Assembly: GCF_030272615.1 (NCBI RefSeq)
Contig: NC_081412.1
Location: 21,427,932-21,491,931, forward strand
DNA length: 64,000 nucleotides
DNA from: Cryptomeria japonica
Lineage: Eukaryota > Streptophyta > Pinopsida > Cupressales > Cupressaceae
Direction: 5' to 3'
Made by a program: the position numbers and the translations under genes. Numbering within the stretch: position 1 is the stretch's first letter; each line of letters begins with the position of its first letter. This document shows positions 46,991 through 57,534 of this stretch, piece after piece. The notes under the pieces were generated by a model. That model was not told where the DNA came from and made no database searches. It was given only the letters and a program-made list of their open reading frames with translations.

Positions 46991-48066
46991 GTGCATTTTA
47001 GGGTCATAAACCCGAAATACACATCTTAGTGCATTTCGGGTTTATAACCCCGAAATGCACATTTATGTGGCATGATTGCATTAAATGTTAAGTGTTTGTA
47101 TTTTAATTAGATTCTTTCTTCTCTATTTTTATCTTTTCATTTATTTATTTATTTTTTGTTTTTATTTGTTTGTGCCTCCTTGTCTAAGCATACACTAGCC
47201 CCTATGATTTGGAGAAAGATCTGATCATTCTTCCAAACCGATTTTTGGCTGGTTATTTCAGGTAAGTTATCTTTCCTCTCTTTTCCTTTTTTTTGTTTAC
47301 ATTTTGTAAGATAAGTAATCTGTGCCCTATTTTTGGTTTGTATTGCTTTGGGTTTTTATATTTTTGTATTGAAGTATGTATTGATTTGAATTCTTGGTTG
47401 AATGATTTGCTCAGAATGATGTTGTTCAGGATTATATACTCGAACGACATCGTTGTTATTGTGTCCCATTTTCACACAGTGTCATTTGGGTGTATAATCT
47501 TGAACGACATTGTCATTTGTTGTGAACTACATGCTTTTTGTTTATTTTTGAACCATCAAGCGATGTCATTCAGAGTTATAACTCTGAAGGACACCATTAA
47601 ATCAAAACACTCCAAGCATTGTTGTTCGAAGTTACGTATCCAAACTACACCACCACATTGGAATTAAACAGTAGCAACACAATGGTGTTGTTTGGAGTTG
47701 TAACTCCGAACTACATGGAAGCAGTTACATTGCTCAAGATTTCGGTGTGGGTCAGGGTTACAACTCTGAACCACACCAAATCGTTGAAAAAATTTTAAGT
47801 GGTGTATTTCGGACTTATTAACTCCGAACTACATCGAGTTTTAAATTACCAAGTTTTACACATGGTGTGACTTGAGGTTATAACTTTGAACCACAACAAG
47901 AAATGCATTACAATGTGTAGTTTTAGTTTATAAACTCAAACTACACTAGATTTAATTTTTATAGTCCTAAGTGTAATTCGGGTTTATAAACCCAACTTAC
48001 ACCTTTATACTTTATAATTCCAAAAATACATAAGTATAAATTGGGGTTGTAAACCCGATTTACACC
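46991..48066. repeat. Dispersed array of 13 imperfect palindromes with covarying arms
   Basis: Units of 31-37 bases at about 46991, 47029, 47418, 47478, 47561, 47618, 47684, 47744, 47801, 47863, 47914, 47971 and 48033. Consensus left arm GTGTAGTTCGGAGTT, core TATAA, right arm the complement. Arms differ between units but stay complementary within a unit: gtgcatttcggg/ccccgaaatgcac (47029), gtgtagttttag/ctcaaactacac (47914), ggtgtgggtcag/ctctgaaccacacc (47744). The 11 units from 47418 on are spaced 50-65 bases apart. Family unknown. Confidence 0.8.
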
Positions 48067-48079
48067 ACCATTCTTCTAA

Positions 48080-49120
48080 AGAGAAATTGCGATTTTTGAA
48101 CCCAATTTTGTCATAAATGATCTTCTTGAAGCTAACTATTCCAAGTGAAGAATGATTCTCATAGAGTTTCTTTTCAAGATGTGATGGTAATTTTCTTCTA
48201 ACTCTAGAAGATTTGTTCTAGCAAATGTTGCAGTTTCAACCACCTAACAAATGATGGAGCCATCTCCTAGCAAGAGAAGTATGAAATTCAAGGAGCAAGA
48301 TCCTTTGTCCTATTTTTCCACCTTTTTCAATATCGTCTAACATTGACAATGTCAGAGAAACTAAAATAGGCCATGTAGACTTAAAGGAATTTCTCAAGAG
48401 GCTCAAATAACCACCTTAGTACTATAAAATAGAATCAACCATCAACAATGGTATCCACTTGGTTTTGGCTTTTCCTATGTTTGCACAAAATCTAGAGTTT
48501 TGCTCATAATGGCCAACCATTTTGATCTTGAGAGCAAAAGTGTCAAAGGTGTAGATGGTGAAAAGTTCATTAATTTGGATGAAGATTTCTTCGACACTAT
48601 CTTCAAATGTTCGAACATTGATAGATATGCTAACATAGACATGTAGACAACTCAAGCCTATGATGAGAAACACTTAGAAAAATATCCAAGAAATATGAAT
48701 GATAATTGGTTGAAGACTCCAAGACCCACCATTTCTAGATGGCATAAGACCTTTCATCACAACTTGACTTCATTGAGGAGGTAAATGATTTGGTTACTCT
48801 TCTCAGTAGAGTAAAATTTCTTCCTGTCTTTGACAGATACCATGAGTGGATGTATTAATACATCCATGTCATCAGGTATAAAAAAGAAAAAATAGATTGG
48901 GGCAAACAAATAAGTGATGCACTATGTGAGCAACTCATCAAGGTACCTACAACTTTGAAGTTGTATATGACTTCCTATTTGGTGTATGTTGCAACATCAA
49001 TGAGACACTTTTCAGGTTTATCTATAGAGGGAAACAAAAGGTGGGTTCGAGTGCATGAGTACTACTCTCAGTTAGTTTAAAAAAAACTATTTGCATCATT
49101 TTAGGAGAGTCAATGATGCT
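48080..49120 (+). pseudogene. Degenerate coding remnant of an unrecognised protein
   Basis: From about 48440 the + strand frames give INNGIHLVLAFPMFAQNLEF, a shift, then MANHFDLESKSVKGVDGEKF, INLDEDFFDTIFKCSNIDRY, NMNDNWLKTPRPTISRWHKT, a stop, KKKIDWGKQISDALCEQLIK and TLKLYMTSYLVYVATSMRHF (to about 49075). Four stops and at least two shifts interrupt it. The composition is clearly protein-like. It resembles repeated hypothetical proteins that I associate with conifer genomes, but I cannot name a domain. It follows directly on the palindrome array. Confidence 0.4.
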
Positions 49121-49850
49121 TTATTCTATCATTACATATATATGTGTAGCATTATAAAATTCTGACCCTTGCAATTTTTGACTGCATTTGGGTCTTTGCA
49201 GTGGTGGACGAATCCCTAAGCCTGATCGGAGACCCGAAACATGCTCATGCCATCAACAACTTGCATTTTCCATCACTCTGCATTGTCTCTTAGCTGCTGC
49301 CTGTCCTAAATTAGGGTAGGAAAGGGGCGTGGTGCCCCTATCCCCCCTAGGAAAAGGGTGTGGTAGGAGGACAGGGGTGTGGCACCCTTGACCTAGCCCT
49401 ATTTTGGGCCCCCTTTGGTCCTATCTTGCATTGAGCTTGTCAATTGTTGAGCGGGAAAAGTTTCCCTATGTCGGGGTTTGGTGGGAAATTATCTAAACAC
49501 CCCTAATTGGCAATTATATAAGGAGCACTTTATCTCCTATTTGCAGAAGTTGGACAAGTAGATCATAAGTTGATAAGTGAAGTTGATCATAAGCATTCAA
49601 GCATTCAAGCGTTCATTCAAGCATTGAGCATTTCAAGTCTCCTTTCAAGGCTAGGTGTTGCATTCAAGACAAGGATTCAACCATTGAAGAGGATATTTCT
49701 ACCAAAGTTCAAGGCATCCTATTTCACATATCCATTCAAGAAAATTCATCTACAAAGGTATCAACCTTTCTTTGATGCTAAAAATGTGGTTAGTAAGAAG
49801 GCATACACATATAATGAGACAATGTAATATAATTGAAAAGCTTAATTAAA
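49121..49850 (+). other. Promoter-like segment, possibly an LTR fragment
   Basis: Contains a GC-rich, self-complementary phrase ggggcgtggtgcccctatcc (about 49324), a TATA-type attatataaggagc at about 49513-49526, and after it a leader-like text with repeated 'aagcattcaagcattcaagc'. The 85-codon frame 49570-49827 has no recognised domain. It may be the U3-R part of an LTR of another family, cut by the insertion of C. Confidence 0.3.
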
Positions 49851-50828
49851 AACTAAATCAAAGATGCAAACCATAAGCCATCCTTGAAATGTCCCATTTT
49901 CCTCTATTCTTGAGGACCTTGAAGGTGTTGGATTGATGTGCTCTCAGTGGAGCAATGACCTCCAAAGTGGCAACTCAAGAGTTGAGTAGCTATTTGATCA
50001 TGATTGACTATGGAGATGACATGAAATGCATGATGTAAGAAACTAGATTAACATGCTATGATCAATTCCAAATCTAATTACTAGATAATTGAAATGCAAA
50101 TTTCCTATAGTAATGATTCCTAAATTGATATGAGATGGGATCCTTATTTCTCCAAAATGAGGGGTATTTATAGGAATTCCAAGGCCAAAGCTGAGGTGGC
50201 AGGAATCAATGGTCCAGATTCGATCTGAAGATATCAAGGGACAAGTTTGAGGAAGTTGGAGAAGAGGTTGGAGAAAGAGACACTTGTCATCTCTGTGGTG
50301 ACAAGTGTCAAGGATCCTTGCTCATGAGAGGGAAAGTGTCCAAGGGAGGAGACATGTGGCAAAAGTGCCATGTGTCTCAAGGAGAAAATATCCACACCAT
50401 GGGAGGTTAGGATAAGGAGGTTAGGATGTGCAAGATAGGATAGGGTTAATTAGACCCAAGATTAGATTGAATGGGTTAAGTTAGGGGATGGTTAGGTTGG
50501 GTGGTTAAAGTTAGGAGCCATGTGCTCATTTGAATTTAGAAATTCAAATAATTGGAAAATGGTAATTAATCTCAACAAACTTGAGTTTGTTAATCTTAAT
50601 TAGGGATTAGAAGAATTGATTAATACGGGGAGACATTAATTAATTTAGAATTAATTAATCAAAGGGGGATGTGAAATGAACTATATAAATAAATCATTTA
50701 GATTTATTTACTAGTAGATGAATAGAGAAATTAATTAAATTGCTTGTGAATTCAATTAATTGGGAAGGGGAATTAATCAAATAACTGCGTATTTAATTAA
50801 CTATCTTCAGACCATTTTTAGGTGTATA
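49850..50828 (-). repeat. 3' LTR of element C
   Basis: On the - strand it starts TGTATACACCTAAAAATGG (50828), as does the solo LTR at 3943, directly after a polypurine tract. U3 has the same TTAATTAAT-rich text; ctataaatac near 50172-50163 is the likely TATA box. The 3' end (low coordinate) could not be fixed because U5 differs from the solo LTR and the 5' LTR is outside the window; 49850 is an estimate. Confidence 0.8.
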
Positions 50829-50843
50829 CATTTTGCCCCTTTT
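50829..50843 (-). other. Polypurine tract of element C
   Basis: On the - strand tcaaaaaggggcaaaa directly precedes the LTR TG. Same design as the PPT of B. Confidence 0.88.
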
Positions 50844-51462
50844 TGAAGTGATGTGTGACGACGCGTTGGTTCAAAGAAAACTTGATTGATGATATTGTTG
50901 ATTTTGATTCCGATAGGATGCAGATTTGATCTTGATTTGATGCGGATTTGGTTTCGATATGATACTGATTTGATTTGGAGATGATAAATCTCGATATGAT
51001 GTGGATTCGATGTTTCGGAGATGATAAATCTCGATATGATGTTGATTCGATTTTGGAGATGATAAATCTTGATATGATGCCCCAGACGCTGATTGATAGA
51101 TATCGATGCGAGGATGCCCCCTCGGGAGATGAATCGGATAATTTTCGAATGATTTTGAATTTTTCACGATTTTTTGATTGTTTTGAAATTTTTGAGATTT
51201 TTGAAATTTTTGAAATTTTGGAATTTTGTCGATTTGTAGATTTTAATGATTTTTCGATTTTTAGAGTCAATTTGATTCATTTCCCGATAAGAAATTTGAA
51301 AATATTGTCCTGCCAGGCTGATTAGTTGACCAGATGATTAAAAATAAGTGGAATAAAAATCCCACTTAAATGCCCCATTATGAGTTTAAAAAGGGGAATT
51401 CCTTTTTTCACTCCTCATTTGTGCACTGCAGTTGTTGGAGAAAATTGCTTTGGAGGAAGGAA

Positions 51463-51537
51463 ATGGCGATCCCGTACCACTAGCATAGGTTTGAGCGAGT
51501 TCAGCGATATGAGCGTCCTCCGGCCTACGGTCCACCG
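51463..51537 (+). CDS. Antisense gene of element C, exon 1 (25 codons, one TAG)
   Basis: ATG at 51463 opens 25 codons, M-A-I-P-Y-H-stop-HRFERVQRYERPPAYGPP, followed directly by the donor GTACGT at 51538. It matches exon 1 of the B antisense gene (29450-29376) in length, phase and 12 of 25 residues. The stop at codon 7 is TAG, one transition from CAG; B has Glu there. A TATA-like gtttaaaaagg lies about 70 bases upstream. The exon can be read only on the strand opposite to gag-pol. Confidence 0.7.
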
Positions 51538-52458
51538 GTACGTACTTCGAGAAAACCCAACTTTGTTGATTTTTTTAAAAAAATTTAGCTGTTAGCATAA
51601 AAAAACATTTTTTAGTGTTTTCGTTAGATGGGTCGGGAAAAAAATTATATTTTCGAGATGGGTTTTTTCGATTTAAAAAAAAAATAAAAATTTCACTTCA
51701 TCTCAAAAAAATTATTTATTATTTCATGCACTTTTTTTTTGAAAAAAATACATTAAAAAAAAAAAGGTTTTTTTGCTTGAAAAAAATTGGGCAGGAAGGG
51801 AAGTGGAGGCGGAGGCCGCCATCGGCACCACCGCGAGCGCCTTCGGCGCTGCGAGGGGCGCTGCCAACGCCACCGCAGGCACCCAGGGCGCCAGCCCAGG
51901 GCTTAAATTTTTTATTTTTATTTATTTACAATTTGGTGACTTTTTTAAATTTTTTTGGTTTTTTGATTTTGACGATTTTGACGATTAATTGATGATTTTT
52001 TTGATTTCGATGTGTTGATTTGATTTTTTGATTTTTTTGGTTTTGATGATTTTGATGATTTTTGCGATTTTGAAGATTTTTTTGATTTCGATGTGTTGAT
52101 TTGATTTTTCGAAATTTTTTTTTGGTTTTGATGATTTTGATGATTTTTTCAATTTTGATGATTTTTCCGATTTCGATGCGTTGATTTGATTTTTCGATTT
52201 TTGATAGGGTAAGATTTGATTTTTTTTTTTTTAAATGCTCCTGATTGATAAATTTTGATGATCAGTTTCGATTATCTCGATGCACGTGCGAGATGAGATA
52301 AGTTTGATAATGACCTCATGATAGATGAACGTCATTGATAGGGGCCCAATGAGATTTGATAAAAATCTCAATTGAGTAAAATAGACTGATAGATAGATAA
52401 ATCAAGAAACTGATATGATGAGCTGATTTGATTGCAAGAGCACTTTTCCATTCTTCAG
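51538..52458 (+). other. Predicted intron of the antisense gene of element C
   Basis: 921 bases from GTACGT to ttccattcttcag, a strong pyrimidine-rich acceptor; both borders are phase 0. Most of it is T/A-rich low complexity with endless variations of gattttgatgatttttt. A patch of about 120 bases at 51785-51905 is extremely GC-rich and contrasts with all surroundings. The small frame across that patch (51773-51988) is not supported by B. Confidence 0.6.
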
Positions 52459-54480
52459 TCTTGGGAATGCTTCCCGAAGACATGGATGTTGATACCCCGC
52501 CTTAGCCAGGCAAAGCGAGATCACATTAGCAGATGTGGTCTGTCTTCCCTTCTTGATATGCCCCAGCCTTTGATAAACTGGGGATTACTGACAACTTTAG
52601 CAGAGCGCTGGCATAGTGAACATAACACGTTTCACTTGCCGACTGGAGAGATGACGATGACACCTGAGGATGTCTACCGAATTTTGTGTATCCCGGTGAT
52701 GGGCGATTTAGTATACTATGATTTGAGCAAGCGGGGTGGGACAGAGGCACTTTGTCGCGTGTTTGAGGATGATGAGATAAGCGGGTATGATATTGCATGG
52801 CAGGAGATGTTGGAGCTAGGGTATGCCACGTTGCTGACTGTACTCACTAGATTTATTGGTGGCTTCCTTTGTCCTGATCACAGGTCAAAGGGATTATCCA
52901 TTGGATGGGGTTGTCTGCTTGAGCAGATGGTGACAGAGGGAACCCGATTTTCATGGGGGTCATGTATGTTAGCACACTTATATCATGACTTGCACCGAGT
53001 TGTATATCAGGGAACAACTGCATTATCAGCAGGGGTGACTGTGCTTCAGATATGGGCTTGGGAGCATTTACCTATCACACGACCATTGGTTGATAGAGAT
53101 AGGCCTGTAAGGAGGCCTTATGCGGAGGGGTATCCTGGTGTAAAGCTGGGCAAATTAGAGCACTGGAGATGGACCTTGGATGACCTAGATACTGTGATAT
53201 GGAGGCCATACAGGGACTGCGAGATTTGGCTCGAGGATGCGTTGGAGATGCCATATGTATTCATGCCGCGATATCTGATTGGCTCGACACCTTATGTTAT
53301 CGAGCGATTCCCTTGTATGAGGGTGTTGAGACAGTATGGTAGGATACAAGGGACACCACAGGGTACAACTTATTATGCTCGTCGAAGATTGGATGTGGCT
53401 ACTTGGGGGCCTTCTATTTCATATGACCAGGCCTGCGCAGAGTATCGATCATTGGAGCCAGTTTATTGGGATTATCTCCTAGGTGTGATGGATAGCGGGA
53501 TGACACCAAAGTACGCCATGCACTGTACTATACACAGGTTTCCGAGGCTGACATGTCTGGATGAGCCAGAGCCAGTTTTTGATGAGGATGATGAGAGGCT
53601 ACGATGCAGAGCTCCTAGACGACGGAGGGATGGTAGAGATAGAGATGATAGCGGAGATGGGGATGGATATGGAGGAGATGCAAGAGATCATGGTGCTGGG
53701 GATGATGATGGAGGAGATGATGATGGGGGGGATGGGGGAGATGATGATGAGGGAGATGGTCAAGCAGTGGCTATGGCAGCGGCAGGCACACCAGGAGCTA
53801 GCAGTTCCAGATCTGCTAGAGATGTATATACAGATTGGATGGCCCGAGTGGTCAGACGCAGGAGATTAGGTCCAAGGGATCAGGGACATCGGGTTCTAGA
53901 GTAGGAGGTACCCCCGGTTGAGCAGGTACCTATGACAGTATCACGGGCTGAGTAGCCACAGGTAGAGGGACCCTGACAGATCCTTATTAGGATGTCGTCT
54001 CATCAGCAGTAGGCTCAGATTATGGATTTACAGGCTCAGGTTCAATAGCTAGAGACTCGATTAGCATAGAGAGACTCTCAGATGGCCCAGTTAGAGGCTC
54101 AAATGGCTTCTCTCCTAGTCGAGAGAGATGCAGCTAGGGATAGGTGTTGGTAGGCCGAGTCACAGGTACAGTTGTCAGGACAGTCTTCTTCAGGGAAAAA
54201 TGCCTTGAAGATGATGCATTAGGGGATCCGAGAGGCTGAGTATTACAGGACCTTATACTTTACTGCTGTTCCTCCTGATCAGAGGGCTCCAGGATTCTCA
54301 CAGCTGAGCAGGAGATCAGGACAGAGTCAGACTGAGAGTCGAGGAGTGACAGGGCCACTTCAGAGAGCTCCCCCAGGTGGGGAGTCAGGTACAGGGGTAC
54401 TAGATGGTGCTACTCTACCTGCCGCATCAGGACAAAGTTCCGCTCCGTGTCCGAGTGGTCACACTGATATGGGACATTGA
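52459..54480 (+). pseudogene. Antisense gene of element C, exon 2: PMD protein with acidic and coiled-coil tail
   Basis: Frame from the acceptor at 52459. Residues 1-50 lead to LLTTLAERWHSEHNTFHLPT and GEMTMTPEDVYRILCIPVMG, the signature of the plant mobile domain. The domain continues to about residue 370 (LTRFIGGFLCPDHRSKGLSI, SCMLAHLYHDLHRVVYQGTT, IWAWEHLPITRPLVDRDRPV, MRVLRQYGRIQGTPQGTTYY). An Arg/Asp/Gly-rich acidic stretch follows (about 390-440). The first stop is TAG at 53902-53904, but the same frame continues to TGA at 54478 and spells a coiled coil (QMAQLEAQMASLLVERDAAR) interrupted by TAG codons at Gln-like places and one TGA. Ancestral length about 673 codons in this exon. PMD proteins such as Arabidopsis MAIN/MAIL1 act in silencing of transposons; the role of the element-borne form is unknown. 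Confidence 0.85.
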
Positions 54481-54824
54481 TCTATTTATGTACACACCTT
54501 TTTGTGATGAGATATTGATGATTCCAGCGATGTATATTTTGTGATGTATCTCCTATATGTTGTGATATCATTGTACATTGGACATTTGATCTTGTTTTGA
54601 TGATATGATATGCAGTCAATCCTTTTTTCTCTATATGACCTATGAGATGATGGATGCATTCTATTTGATATATGATTATGATGTGCAGTTTACTTTCATG
54701 ATGTATGCTTGATGTATGTTTTAATATGCTTATGAATTCTAGATGATGGATATATGATGATGTAGTATTTACATGATGCATGCAAATATGTATGGTGATG
54801 TTTATAACTTCTATGTGATGTATG

Positions 54825-54972
54825 TGCAATGCAATGCTTTCTATGTTTATGATATTTTTATGATTTTCTCATGCATGTCAATATGAGATGGATGCAATGC
54901 AATGTTTTCTATGTTTATGATATTTTTATGATTTTCTCATGCATGTCAATATGAGATGATGCAATGCAATGT
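54825..54972 (+). repeat. Tandem repeat, period about 68 bp
   Basis: Units start tgcaatgcaatg at 54825, 54893 and 54960; units 1 and 2 are nearly identical over ctatgtttatgatatttt and tcatgcatgtcaatatgag. Confidence 0.9.
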
Positions 54973-55020
54973 GATGGTGATACCTTATGTGATTTGAGAT
55001 TAGATGAATGCCATGCAATG

Positions 55021-55140
55021 ATCTTACTAAATGAATGAATGAGTTTATGCTTTATATGAATGATGTCTTGGTATGCAATGGTTTTACTAAATGAATGAAT
55101 GAGTTTATGCTTTATATGAATGATGTTGTGGTATGCAATG
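55021..55140 (+). repeat. Tandem repeat, 2 x 60 bp
   Basis: 55021-55080 and 55081-55140 differ at about four positions; both contain actaaatgaatgaatgag and end gtatgcaatg. Confidence 0.95.
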
Positions 55141-55406
55141 CTTACTTGAGATGAACTAACTTATCATGTAGGATGAATGAATTGATTACTTTTGCTATTG
55201 TCCAATGTACTCAATCACGTAATAAGAGAGATAACACCATGTTAGCTTTGGCCTTGGAAAAGATGAGCATTGTGATCCCATGTAGAATGAAATGCAAATC
55301 TATCTTAAAATGCAAATGCAAAATGAAATGCAATGCAGTGATCGAACCGGTCATGGAGTCATTGCTTTGTTTCATCATTGAGCCTTTAAAATGTGGGAAG
55401 TGAGTG

Positions 55407-55523
55407 CAAACATCAATGGTATAATTGAACCATGACGACCTGAGCACTACTTTCCTGGGTTTTGATATTGCAAGTTAGCACAAGCATCGAGGTATAATCG
55501 AACCAAGATGACCAGAGTGTTGC
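55407..55523 (-). repeat. Duplicated conserved noncoding motif (element C copy)
   Basis: On the - strand two copies at 55523-55480 and 55447-55407: actctggtcatcttggttcg, then attatacctcgatgcttgtg; gctcaggtcgtcatggttca, then attataccattgatgtttg. Almost the same as the pair in A. Confidence 0.7.
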
Positions 55524-56292
55524 TTGCGTAAAACAGGCAGTATTAACCATTTCTATATGCAAGTTCGAAATGTCTTCCATGATATTCTGATGATCATGTC
55601 CTTAGACAACTTTGCACATATTAATGATTAATTTACAAACAATAGACAAGAAAAATACCATGTTCCTTCCTCGTTCCTCTAGTCAAAGACATCCTGGAGT
55701 TACTCAGAAATCATGATAGTGAAAATCAAAATAAAATAGTTGAACCATTATTGCCAAAGTGTTAAAATCATGAGTCAAGATATATCATCCATTGATATGT
55801 GTTTTGTCATGTTTTAGATTGATATGTGATAGTTAATGGTTGAAAATGTGGTTTTATATGTAATGTTGGATGTATCTCATTTTTTTGATTGACAAGTGTT
55901 GTCTGACTGTTGTCCTACCTATTTGATTAAGCTCAAAATGATCTAAACCTTTTTGCCACCAGCCAGGTTCAGGATTTTGCCCCCAGCCTAGAAACAACCT
56001 TTATTATGATATATACAATGATCCAAACCATGACGAGAAATCACCTGGGATGCCTGCGTATGTACAAAGGCTTCATGATGGATATGAACAATGTGGATGG
56101 AAGCGAATGTAGGTGGAAGAATGCGTGAACCAATAGATGGCAGAGCTAGCCGACAGATAGCGCCCGTTTACTAGGTTTTCACCATCTATTTTTATTGCAC
56201 TTTTTCTCATATTTGATTTATTTTTTTTTGGGATTTTTTTGCTTTTTCACTGTTTTTGGATTTTTTTTGCTTTTTCACTGTTTTTGGATTTT
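55524..56292 (-). other. Element C post-pol spacer with hairpin and PPT-like motif
   Basis: Contains, in element orientation, the hairpin motif (56188-56153), then ggctgggggcaaaatcctga (about 55991-55972), the same order and spacing as in A and B. The T-rich run 56215-56290 directly follows the pol stop. No gene. Confidence 0.65.
56153..56188 (-). promoter_or_regulatory. Conserved post-pol hairpin motif (element C copy)
   Basis: On the - strand tagatggtgaaaacctagta then aacgggcgctatctgt, 105 bases after the pol stop. The flanks gaaaacc and ggcgcYaYYtgt agree with A and B. Pairing of the stem is weaker here (CCT against GGG). Confidence 0.6.
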
Positions 56293-57534
56293 TCAGACAT
56301 AAAACTTCTTCAAATGCATGCTATTGATGAGATCCTCAAGCTGATCTCTGTCTTGTGTTGATAGCTAATATGCCCCTGAACCAAATACTGCTGTGACCAC
56401 AAATGGACCTAACCAGTTTGGTTCAAATTTTCCTTTCTTTTCCCGATCTGACTGATTTCGTGGATTTTCCTTTAGTACTAGCTCTCCCACTTGAAAGATT
56501 CATGGTTTGACCTTGTGATTATAACTTCGGTACATTCTTTGCTGATATACCTTTAGATGATCAAAGGCATTTTGTCTTCTTTCATGGATTAGTTCTAACT
56601 CTTGCAGTCTAGATACTCTTTGTTCTTCATCTGGAATGAGACCTTTTAGTGATACACATAGAGAGGGAATCTCTACTTCGATTGGCAATATGGCTTCTGA
56701 TCCGTATACAGGGGAGAAAGGCGTGGCTCCTGTTGGTGTGTGGATACTGGTGCGGTAGGCCCAAAGAGCAGGGTTTAGTTGAATATTCCAATCTTTCCCA
56801 GCATCGTTCACTGTCTTTTTGAGGATTTTTAGAATAGTTTTGTTAGATGCTTCTGCCTGCCCAATCCCCTGTGGATAATAGGGTGTGGAGAATCTGTGTT
56901 GGATCTTAAACTTCTCACATAGCTCTTATACATCCCGATTCTTGAATGGTCGCCCATTATCAGTGATAATGGTCATTGGTATTCCATAGCAACAGATGAT
57001 GTAATTCAAGATAAATGCAGCAATTTGTTTTCCTATGATATTTGTGAGAGGTACTGCTTCAATCCATTTTGTGAAATATTATGTAGCTACAAGGATGAAT
57101 TTGTGACCATTAGATGAAGAAGGATTTATTTTTCCTACTAGATCAAGACCCCATTGGTGGAAAGGCCAAGATGTTTCCAAAGCATGAAGTTCTTGTGCCG
57201 GTGCATGGATCAAATTCCCATGGATCTGACATTGTTTGCACGTTCTAGTTATCTGAAAAGACTCTCGTTCCATAGTTGGCCAACAATAGCCCAAGCGTAT
57301 GAGTTTTTTCAAAAGGGTAAGACCACTTGAATGAGTGCCACAAATGCCGTTATGGACTTCCTTTAAGGCCTTCTCAGATTCTTCTTGTTCGAGACATCTT
57401 AAAAGAGTACTGACTAGACCTCGTTTAAATAGGGTATCTGCGACAAGAGTATGATGGGAGGATTGGCGAATAAAGTTTCTCTTCTGATTTTTTGATAAGT
57501 CAGGAGGTAAGATGTTATCTTTTAGGTATGTATG
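56293..57534 (-). pseudogene. Element C integrase
   Basis: Frame 2 of the polyprotein after a shift near 57530. Zinc finger: HNGICGTHSSGLTLLKKLIR (H, H) and TCKQCQIHGN (C, C). Core: FHQWGLDLVGKINPSSSNGH (first Asp), TIITDNGRPFKNRDV (second Asp), GQAEASNKTILKILKKTVND (Glu). C-terminal part ends with SMHLKKFYV and TGA at 56295-56293. Stops: TAA at 57081-57079 (Lys/Glu in relatives, a transversion and thus the exception), TAA at 56928-56926 (Gln in A), TGA at 56499-56497. No chromodomain. Confidence 0.92.

Larger units (their letters stand above)
54481..55406. other. AT-rich spacer of element C with tandem repeats
   Basis: Reverse counterpart of the spacers in A and B, rich in gatgatgtat and atgcaatgc words. 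It holds a tandem repeat of about 68 bases (54825-54972, two units and a start of a third) and one of exactly 60 bases (55021-55140). No conserved frame. Confidence 0.65.

Noticed and set aside
46991-48066. CRISPR-like array
   Set aside because: The units are diverged palindromes with irregular spacing, without identical direct repeats or cas genes, in plant nuclear DNA.
51773-51988. Ala/Gly-rich small protein gene
   Set aside because: The frame arises from the GC-rich patch followed by T-rich low complexity; no counterpart in B; lies in the predicted intron.
53561-53869. Met/Glu-rich 102-codon protein
   Set aside because: Alternative frame of the GATGGN repeat inside PMD exon 2.
56293-57079. 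Chromodomain at the integrase C-terminus
   Set aside because: After the GPF/Y-like NWLGPF..GSGAYQL part the protein ends within about 30 residues in A, B and C.
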